From: AP-15 sp035570595
GTDB taxonomy: Bacteria > Pseudomonadota > Alphaproteobacteria > ATCC43930 > CGMCC-115725
Assembly (NCBI GenBank): GCA_035570595.1
Contig: DATMLF010000198.1
Span: forward strand, 1-10,567
Direction: 5' to 3'
DNA length: 10,567 nt
Shown: positions 5,634-10,567 of the stretch, in pieces
Position numbering within the stretch: the first letter of the stretch is position 1
Layout: the number at the start of each line of letters is the position of its first letter
Notes under the pieces: generated by a model
Told to the model about the DNA's origin: nothing
Database searches by the model: none
What the model saw: the letters and a program-made list of their open reading frames with translations, nothing else
Position numbers and translations under genes: made by a program

Positions 5634-7165
5634 CTCGCCGGCGAAGCTGGCGGGAGTGCCGGGGCGCGGCTGCGGCAGAACCTTGCGGCGGCCTCGCGCA
5701 GCCGGTCGTCGAATGCCGCCGGCGTGCTCGGCAGCACCAGCGCGCTGCCGGTTTCGCAGCAGACAAGCGCCGGCTGATAGCCGCGGCGCAGGACCCAGGT
5801 GCTCGGTCGCGAAACGATCTCGGGCGGCTTGCCGTCGGGATAGGCGACCAGCGCCGGGGCGAGCGGGCAGGCGATACGCGCCTGGCTCTGGGGCGCGCGC
5901 ACCAGCCCCGAGGCGACGTAGTAGGGATCGAGATGGTCGTCCGTCGGGTCGGCGCGCACGATCCGCGAGGGCTGCGACAGCTCGGCGCCGACCTGCGCCA
6001 CAAACGCGTTCTGCGCTTTCGCCCGCTGCGCATAAAGCAACAGCGGACCCGGCCGCAGCGTCGGGTAGGCGAGGTCAAGCCGCAGCCCGCCCGCCGGAAG
6101 CGCATGGCCCAGGCCGAATGATATAAAGGCGTTAAAGACAAACGCGACGGTCAACGCCTTCCACCAATTGTCGGAGATGCAGCGGCCGAGGATCATGAAC
6201 AGGCCCGGCAACGCCGGCAGCATCAGCTCGGGCTTTTCGGATTGACTGATAAACTCGGCGAACAAGAACAGAAAGATCAGGACGAAATTCCACACCCAGC
6301 TTTCGCCGCTTCGAAACAACGCGGCGAGGCGAGCCCGATAGAGCCAGCACGCGGCGAGAAACAGCAGCAATGCCGGAACGTGTCCGATCAGCTCGACAAA
6401 GCGATACACCGCCAACAGCAGGGCGGCGACGGGGGCGTGCGAGGCCCTGGTCAATTCCGCGACCTGCCAGCCGCCCGGGCCCATCACCAAGGCCGACTTC
6501 GAGGCGATCATCAGAGCCGGGACGAGAGCAGGCACTGCCGCCCACAACGCGAAACGGGCGACGCCGCGCCAATCGCGCTCGGTCCACACAACTCGCGTAA
6601 AAACCGGGAAAATCCACAAAAGCGAGCTCGGCCGAAAGGCGAACCCGGCGGCGCACAACAACCCGCAACCGCGCAGCTCCCGCCGCTCGAGGCAATAAAG
6701 CGCCGCGATCAGCGCGCAGGTGCCCCACACATAGTCTAAATCATGGGTGCCGCTGCTCCAGAACCACGGCTCAAACGAAAACGCCAGCACCATCCAGAAC
6801 GAATTGCGGACGCCGTAGAACGGCGCCAGCTTGCGCAAGAGGGCGATGGCAACCAGCGACACTGCAAGCGACGCGGCGGCGCAAAGCGGCGGCCCGCCCA
6901 ACCAGGCCAGCCCGCCCATTACGACTTCGCTCAGCGGATAACCCGGGCCGCGCGACGGAAAGTAGACGCCGCGGCGCCACAGATCGAGGCCGCTGCGCAC
7001 CACCATCCACTCGTCCGGGTGGCCGCCGAAGCCGCGCCAGATGAACGGGAGTCTCGCCGCCGCCGCGATCGCCAGAAGGATCAGGTCGAGCCGGCGCTCG
7101 CGGGGTGCCTCGACCCCGACCGGAGTTCGGGCGGAACCGAGCGGCGTTAGGACAGCATCACTCAT
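5627..7165 (-). CDS. Polytopic membrane protein, GT-C glycosyltransferase-like
   Basis: A 512-residue protein. After a short hydrophilic N-terminus, about nine to ten hydrophobic segments run from residue 26 to roughly 375, followed by a soluble C-terminal domain of about 130 residues. The first extracytoplasmic loop carries HPDEW (49-53); an acidic pair just after helix 1 is the position of the catalytic or metal-binding Asp/Glu in GT-C enzymes, which transfer sugars from polyprenyl-phosphate donors. The overall shape matches bacterial mannosyltransferase-like GT-C proteins. The C-terminal domain has four cysteines (CP, CC, FC contexts) and is not recognised. ATG at 7165 is chosen because the hydrophilic-then-helix pattern begins there; the frame stays open upstream but that extension is Arg/Pro-rich and overlaps the divergent gene. 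The ribosome binding site is weak. Family assignment is by topology and one motif, so substrate and donor remain open. Confidence 0.75.
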   Translation of the reverse strand: MSDAVLTPLGSARTPVGVEAPRERRLDLILLAIAAAARLPFIWRGFGGHPDEWMVVRSGLDLWRRGVYFPSRGPGYPLSEVVMGGLAWLGGPPLCAAASLAVSLVAIALLRKLAPFYGVRNSFWMVLAFSFEPWFWSSGTHDLDYVWGTCALIAALYCLERRELRGCGLLCAAGFAFRPSSLLWIFPVFTRVVWTERDWRGVARFALWAAVPALVPALMIASKSALVMGPGGWQVAELTRASHAPVAALLLAVYRFVELIGHVPALLLFLAACWLYRARLAALFRSGESWVWNFVLIFLFLFAEFISQSEKPELMLPALPGLFMILGRCISDNWWKALTVAFVFNAFISFGLGHALPAGGLRLDLAYPTLRPGPLLLYAQRAKAQNAFVAQVGAELSQPSRIVRADPTDDHLDPYYVASGLVRAPQSQARIACPLAPALVAYPDGKPPEIVSRPSTWVLRRGYQPALVCCETGSALVLPSTPAAFDDRLREAAARFCRSRAPALPPASPASR

Positions 7166-7537
7166 GCAAGACCATTCTTTTCGCGGGGGTTGGTGGAGCG
7201 GCGGCGAACGGCATTCCCTCGCGATCCTATTGCCAATTCGTTGAGGCGATGACCAGCCGCCTCGCAAAGCCCTGGTTGGGCGGCCGATCGTGCGGCGGCA
7301 CCGAGGGGGCTTGGTGCGGTTTCCCCAGCGCCCTCGACGTTGGCGCAACGCGGGGTTCGGCGCTCGCGGCGCGCCGGCCCGCCCGATTTGACCGCGGCCG
7401 GTGGCCGGCGAGGTTGCGGCCCGGCCGGCTTGACTCAATTCGCGCTCGCGGCATACCGTTTGCAGCGTCACGCATGCTGCCTGGGCGAAATTGCGGCGCG
7501 GGCGAAGCCTGTCGGCGTCAGCGGAGGAGGTCGAACG
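7166..7537. other. Divergent intergenic region
   Basis: 372 bases separate the minus-strand GT-C-like gene from the plus-strand amidohydrolase gene. No credible small gene is seen; open frames passing through are extensions of the neighbours or shadows. Promoters for both directions should be here. One plus-strand candidate is listed separately; nothing convincing was found for the minus strand. Confidence 0.5.
7430..7458 (+). promoter_or_regulatory. Weak candidate sigma-70 promoter of the amidohydrolase gene
   Basis: TTGACT at 7430-7435 (five of six bases of TTGACA) is followed after 16-17 nt by CATACC/ATACCG, a poor -10. The leader to the ATG at 7538 would be about 75 nt. The -35 is good and the -10 is not, so this is only a suggestion. 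Confidence 0.25.
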
Positions 7538-8683
7538 ATGACTGGGTTCAAGATGATCTCGGCGGATTCCCATATCGTCGAGCCGCCGGACATGTACACC
7601 GACCGCATCGCGCCGCGATTTCGCAACCGGGCGCCGCGGATGGAGCGGCGCAAGACCCCGGCCGGCCGCGAATACGACGCCTGGATGCTTGACGGCCAGC
7701 AGGTCGGCACCCTGGGGGCGGTCATGCAGGCCGGGCAACGTTTTGAAGACCCGTCGCAAATCGACTTTCTCGGCGTTTGGGAGGATGTCCGCAAGGGCGC
7801 CTACACCGCCGACGCAATGCTCGTCGAAAACGAGGAAGACGGCATCTGGGGCTCCGTGCTGCAGCCGAGCCAGGGGCTTTTCTGGTACCGCGTGCCGGAC
7901 AGCGAGCTGTTGACCGAGATCTGCCGCGTCTACAACGACTGGATCGCGGATTTCTGCAAGCCGCATTCGGATCGGCTGAAGGGCATCGCGATGCTCAACA
8001 CCGACGACCCGGACGAGGCCGCCAGGGAGCTAGAGCGCTGCGTCAAGATGGGCCTTGTCGGCTCGTTCATCCCGGTAGCGCCCCAACCGGGCCGGCCCTA
8101 CAGCAGCCCGGTCTATGACCGGTTCTGGGCGACGGCGCAGGATTTGAAGCATCCGCTGCTGCTCCACATCGGCACGCCGCGCAACGGCGTCCCGGCCAAC
8201 GAATTTACGATGGACGTGACCGAGCTGACCGGCGCCGGCCGCTCGACGACCGATTACTGGGTGCGCTACTCGCTCGGCTCGATGCTGTTCGCCGGCGTCT
8301 TCGACAAGTTCCCGGGCCTCAAAATCGGCTCGGTCGAGCACGAGGCGTCATGGATCCCGCATTGGCTGAAGCAGATGGACTTCACCTATGTCGAGCGCCC
8401 GGTGTTCACCAAGGGCTGGAAGTCGGCCGAGGGGCTGATGCCGAGCGACTACTGGAAGCGCAACATGTTCGTCGAATTCATGGAAGACGACATCGGCATC
8501 AAGTTGCGCGACTATATCGGCGTCGAGAACATGCTGTGGGGCAGCGACTATCCGCATGCCGAGGCGACATTCCCGCGCTCGCAGCAATTCCTGACGCGGA
8601 TGTTCGACGGCGTGCCCGAGGCTGATCTTCGCAAGATCACCTGCGAGAATGCCGCGAAGATGTTCGGCTTCGAGCTGAACTGA
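7538..8683 (+). CDS. Amidohydrolase-2 family metal-dependent hydrolase/decarboxylase
   Basis: A 381-residue TIM-barrel protein of the amidohydrolase-2 family (PF04909, relatives of aminocarboxymuconate-semialdehyde decarboxylase and other non-oxidative decarboxylases). Expected metal and catalytic positions are visible: DSH at 10-12 near the N-terminus (the family's DxH/HxH region), His210 in LLLHIGT, His268 in VEHEASW and Asp337 in LWGSDYPHAE. Length is normal for the family. The start is set by the excellent GGAGGAGG (7523-7530) seven nt before the ATG; the longer open frame back to 7340 is Arg-rich and has no such signal. The protein is probably cytoplasmic. It is followed, across an 82-nt gap with a hairpin, by a Rieske ferredoxin gene on the same strand, hinting at a catabolic role. 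The substrate cannot be told from sequence alone. Confidence 0.92.
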   Translation: MTGFKMISADSHIVEPPDMYTDRIAPRFRNRAPRMERRKTPAGREYDAWMLDGQQVGTLGAVMQAGQRFEDPSQIDFLGVWEDVRKGAYTADAMLVENEEDGIWGSVLQPSQGLFWYRVPDSELLTEICRVYNDWIADFCKPHSDRLKGIAMLNTDDPDEAARELERCVKMGLVGSFIPVAPQPGRPYSSPVYDRFWATAQDLKHPLLLHIGTPRNGVPANEFTMDVTELTGAGRSTTDYWVRYSLGSMLFAGVFDKFPGLKIGSVEHEASWIPHWLKQMDFTYVERPVFTKGWKSAEGLMPSDYWKRNMFVEFMEDDIGIKLRDYIGVENMLWGSDYPHAEATFPRSQQFLTRMFDGVPEADLRKITCENAAKMFGFELN

Positions 8684-8691
8684 CGCTTCGT

Positions 8692-8747
8692 CCCCTCACC
8701 CCGCCGCCGGCCCGCGAAAAGCGGATCCGGGGGCGGCGGGTGAGGGG
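8692..8747 (+). repeat. Large GC-rich inverted repeat between the amidohydrolase and Rieske genes
   Basis: CCCCTCACCCCGCCGCC at 8692-8708 pairs with GGCGGCGGGTGAGGGG at 8732-8747 through 16 bp with one bulged base. A smaller inner stem (CCGC, GAAAA loop, GCGG) lies at 8712-8724. The CCCTCACCC / GGGTGAGGG type of arm is common in dispersed intergenic repeats of GC-rich proteobacteria. It fills most of the gap between the two genes and could attenuate transcription or stabilise the upstream mRNA. Confidence 0.7.
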
Positions 8748-8765
8748 CGGCTTCTCGAAAAACCC

Positions 8766-9077
8766 ATGGACGAGGGATTTGTCGCCGTCGCCCGGGTAGG
8801 CGAGCTCGCGCCGGGCGAGATGAAATTCGTCGCCGTCGATCGCGAGCGGGTCGTGCTCGCCAATGTCGACGGCAGCTTTTACGCGCTGCGCGACGTCTGC
8901 GGCCACCGCAATGCACCGTTGTCGCGCGGCCGGCTTGAGGGGTGCGTCATCGAGTGCCCGCTGCACTTCGCGCAATTCGACATCCGCACCGGCAAGCTCG
9001 TCGACGGCCCGGTCTCCGCCGACATCGCGGTCTACGAAGTCCGGGTCGAGGGCGACACCGTCTACGCGCGGCGCTAG
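8766..9077 (+). CDS. Rieske [2Fe-2S] ferredoxin
   Basis: A 103-residue single-domain protein. The Rieske cluster ligands are complete: Cys45-x-His47 (CGHRNAPL) and Cys64-x-x-His67 (CPLHFAQFD), 16 residues apart. Length and sequence fit the small ferredoxins that pass electrons to the oxygenase of ring-hydroxylating dioxygenases, and also NirD-like small subunits; the FDIRTGKLVDGP ending is typical of the ferredoxin group. No reductase or oxygenase is in the window. The ATG has a poor Shine-Dalgarno just after the large hairpin, so translation may be weak or the protein may depend on transcription from the amidohydrolase gene. Probably cytoplasmic. Confidence 0.9.
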   Translation: MDEGFVAVARVGELAPGEMKFVAVDRERVVLANVDGSFYALRDVCGHRNAPLSRGRLEGCVIECPLHFAQFDIRTGKLVDGPVSADIAVYEVRVEGDTVYARR

Positions 9078-9086
9078 TCTAGTTTA

Positions 9087-9149
9087 GCCGACAGGACGAC
9101 CACACCACCGGCGATCCATGCCGGGCGGGCGCCGGCCAAAGCTGTCGGC
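9087..9149. terminator. Nested inverted repeats between the Rieske gene and tRNA-Leu
   Basis: GCCGACAG (9087-9094) pairs with CTGTCGGC (9142-9149), and inside it CCGGCG (9108-9113) pairs with CGCCGG (9130-9135), all perfect. The 63-nt structure lies 9 nt after the Rieske stop and 6 nt beyond the 3' end of the convergent tRNA, so it can fold in transcripts from either side. It may serve as a bidirectional end signal; there is no clear U-tract. Confidence 0.5.
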
Positions 9150-9155
9150 AAGCGC

Positions 9156-9241
9156 TGGTGCGGACGGCGGGACTCGAACCCGCACTCCCAGCTGGGAAGC
9201 AGATTTTAAGTCTGCTGCGTCTACCGTTTCGCCACGTCCGC
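9156..9241 (-). tRNA. tRNA-Leu (anticodon UAA)
   Basis: The minus strand folds as a class II tRNA. Acceptor arms GCGGACG (9241-9235) and CGTCCGC (9166-9160) pair perfectly. The anticodon stem GCAGA/TCTGC encloses the loop CTTAAAA, giving anticodon TAA at 9208-9206. A long variable arm (TCCC-AGCT-GGGA) and a T arm GCGGG-TTCGAGT-CCCGC follow. The discriminator base is A, as expected for leucine tRNA, and the terminal CCA is encoded (9158-9156). It would read UUA and, by wobble, UUG codons, which are rare in such GC-rich DNA. It lies 67 nt downstream of the CinA-type gene on the same strand; no separate promoter was recognised. Confidence 0.97.
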
Positions 9242-9308
9242 CTGCCTCACGACCGGCTGCCCCCTGCGCTTCGCCGACCCCAGGCCGCCTCCGCCACGCC
9301 GGCGGCGG

Positions 9309-10103
9309 CTAGCCTTCGCCGAGCCCTTCCTGCGGGTCGCCGCCGAGCTCGCGGACCAGCGCCTTTACCGCCTCTGTCGCGGCGGCGAGGCGGGCCCGCT
9401 CGGTGCCGCGCAGCACCAGGGTCACGCCAAAGTCGCCGCGCCGGAAATACGGGTAGGAGCCGATCTCGACATCCGGCCAGTGGTCCTGCAACGCCGAGAG
9501 ATCCTTGGCCAGGACGCCTTCGCCGAGGCCGCAGCTGACGCTGCGGCTCAATACCTTGTCACCGCCGGCCAGACGGTACTTGAGCTGCTCGAAGATGCCC
9601 TGCATGATCCTCGGCACCCCGGGGAGCACAAACACGTTGCCGATCTGAAACCCCGGCGCGCGCGAGATCGGGTTGGGCAGCAGCACGGCACCCTGCGGCA
9701 CCATCGCCATGCGCAGCCGTGCCTCGTTGAGCTGGCCCGGCGGGTAGTGGGTCTCGAGCAGCTGCTTGGCGTCCGGGTGCAGGGTCAGCGGCACCGCAAA
9801 CGCGTCGGCCATGCATTGCGCGGTGATGTCGTCGTGGGTCGGGCCGATCCCGCCGGTCGTAAAGACATAGTCGAAGCTCCGGCGCACTTCGTTGACGGTG
9901 GCGACGATGACTTCGGTCACGTCCGGAACGACGCGGGCTTCGCGCAGCCGGATGCCCGCCTCGTTAAGCCCGCGCGCGAGAAAGCCGAGGTTTTCGTCCT
10001 GCGTGCGCCCGGACAGGATCTCGTTTCCGATGATCAGCACGCAGGCGGTGACGACCCGCGGCTCGCTCGCGGCGCCGCCCGGCGCGGGGTTGCTGTCGCT
10101 CAT
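9309..10103 (-). CDS. Stand-alone CinA N-terminal / MoCF_biosynth domain protein
   Basis: A 264-residue protein of the COG1058 family (competence/damage-inducible protein CinA N-terminal domain, molybdopterin-binding MoaB/MogA fold). Hallmarks are IIGNEILSGRTQDEN at 24-38 and TTGGIGPTHDDIT at 82-94, followed by the usual VPQGA and FVLPGVPRIM stretches. The C-terminal nicotinamide-nucleotide amidase domain of full-length CinA (about 400 residues) is absent, as in the short alphaproteobacterial form, so deamidase activity is not expected; in full-length relatives the COG1058 part can act as an ADP-ribose or related pyrophosphatase. ATG at 10103 is preferred over the longer frame from 10169 because the alignable domain begins soon after it and the extension looks random. 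The ribosome binding site is weak. tRNA-Leu follows on the same strand. Confidence 0.9.
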   Translation of the reverse strand: MSDSNPAPGGAASEPRVVTACVLIIGNEILSGRTQDENLGFLARGLNEAGIRLREARVVPDVTEVIVATVNEVRRSFDYVFTTGGIGPTHDDITAQCMADAFAVPLTLHPDAKQLLETHYPPGQLNEARLRMAMVPQGAVLLPNPISRAPGFQIGNVFVLPGVPRIMQGIFEQLKYRLAGGDKVLSRSVSCGLGEGVLAKDLSALQDHWPDVEIGSYPYFRRGDFGVTLVLRGTERARLAAATEAVKALVRELGGDPQEGLGEG

Positions 10104-10214
10104 GCGTCTCGCAGGCCTCGTCGGCTGATGGCAGAGGCGTCCTTCATAGGCAAATGCGCCCGCCGGCACAACCGCGCGGCGGTCACCGCGGCATCAGAGA
10201 ACGGCCCCAGCGGT

Positions 10215-10240
10215 CGGGAGCGCCGCTGGCGACGCTCCCG
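10215..10240 (-). terminator. Hairpin downstream of the right-edge gene
   Basis: CGGGAGCG and CGCTCCCG form a perfect 8-bp stem around a 10-nt loop. The loop's CCGCTG could alternatively pair with CAGCGG at 10209-10214, giving two exclusive folds. It lies 37 nt past the stop of the partial minus-strand gene and upstream of the CinA-type gene. No U-run is present. Confidence 0.4.
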
Positions 10241-10277
10241 GCTGCTTTGGTGCGGGCCTGCCAGCGGGTGTCGCGGG

Positions 10278-10567
10278 TCAGGTGGCGCCGGCGGAGGAGG
10301 GGGTGGCGGTGGGCTGGGCGGGGAGGGTGTTGGTGTCGGTGCGCGGCACGATCGCCCATTTGGGGTCGCCGGGGATGGCCCCCGGGGTGACCCCTTGATA
10401 GACGTTGGGGGCGAACCAGCCCCATGCCTGGGCGGCACCCGGGTCGTTGTGGTCGACCGCCATCGCCAGCCCCGGCATCGCCCAGATCGGGTAGCCGTCA
10501 TCCTGCCCGGTCTGGGTCAATTGGCGGACAAAATACTGCACGAGGTCGCCGTCGCCGCTGTTGCCGG
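10278..10567 (-). CDS. C-terminal part of an unrecognised protein (5' end outside window)
   Basis: The frame is open from the right edge to a TGA at 10278-10280, giving about 95 residues. The visible part reads as real protein: an aromatic-rich stretch with QYFVRQLTQTGQDDG, YPIWAMPGLAMAVDHND and AWGWFAPNVYQG, then a Pro/Thr/Ala-rich low-complexity tail. No family was recognised and there is no membrane segment in this piece. The GTG at 10541 is an internal valine rather than a clear start, since the same frame continues upstream without a break. The tail composition is more like an exported or surface protein than a cytoplasmic enzyme, but that is a guess. Confidence 0.6.
   Translation of the reverse strand, partial: GNSGDGDLVQYFVRQLTQTGQDDGYPIWAMPGLAMAVDHNDPGAAQAWGWFAPNVYQGVTPGAIPGDPKWAIVPRTDTNTLPAQPTATPSSAGAT

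Noticed and set aside
4126..6141. 671-residue minus-strand open frame spanning two genes
   Set aside because: It crosses the MFS and GT-C-like genes in a different frame and is Arg-rich nonsense; the real frames show motifs and membrane helices.
9156..9241. tRNA gene as an integration site of a mobile element
   Set aside because: No integrase, no direct repeat of the tRNA 3' end was seen in the window, and flanking genes are ordinary chromosomal ones.
9118..9538. Plus-strand open frames across the tRNA
   Set aside because: They are read-through of the antisense tRNA-Leu and of the CinA-type gene's complement, a common false prediction.

Overview
The window is high-GC DNA with the gene density and content of a Gram-negative proteobacterium, most likely an alphaproteobacterium. 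This is inferred from a stand-alone CinA-type molybdopterin-domain protein of alphaproteobacterial style, a lipoprotein-like lytic transglycosylase with a SPOR domain, a PEP-CTERM exported protein and an amidohydrolase-2/Rieske pair. The species cannot be named. There is no phage, transposase, CRISPR or toxin-antitoxin signature, so this reads as an ordinary chromosomal region.

Layout. 1-785 (-): sterol desaturase/fatty acid hydroxylase, running off the left edge and apparently starting at TTG. 875-1711 (-): a PEP-CTERM exported protein with a strong Shine-Dalgarno. About 80 bp upstream lies a near-consensus sigma-54 (-24/-12) promoter, with an AT-rich stretch and a TACAC-N7-GTGTA dyad further up. 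1893-2485 has no convincing gene. 2486-4234 (+): lytic transglycosylase with five Cys-bracketed repeats between its SLT and SPOR domains. 4272-5492 (-): MFS transporter, convergent with the previous gene. 5627-7165 (-): polytopic membrane protein resembling GT-C glycosyltransferases. 7166-7537 is a divergent non-coding region. 7538-8683 (+): amidohydrolase-2 family enzyme, then a large GC-rich hairpin, then 8766-9077 (+): a small Rieske ferredoxin. 9156-9241 (-): tRNA-Leu(UAA) with encoded CCA. 9309-10103 (-): CinA/MoCF-domain protein. 10278-10567 (-): C-terminal end of an unrecognised protein.

Functional reading. The genes do not form one pathway. The best mechanistic lead is regulatory: an envelope-sorted PEP-CTERM protein with its own sigma-54 promoter and candidate enhancer site, matching the known link between PEP-CTERM/exosortase systems, RpoN and the PrsK/PrsR regulators. 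No exosortase or regulator is present here. The amidohydrolase and Rieske genes are co-oriented and may act together in catabolism of a small ring or carboxylated compound. The lytic transglycosylase acts on peptidoglycan and its SPOR domain probably directs it to denuded septal glycan.

Most intergenic gaps contain sizeable inverted repeats without U-tracts. They are described as candidate structures, not proven terminators.
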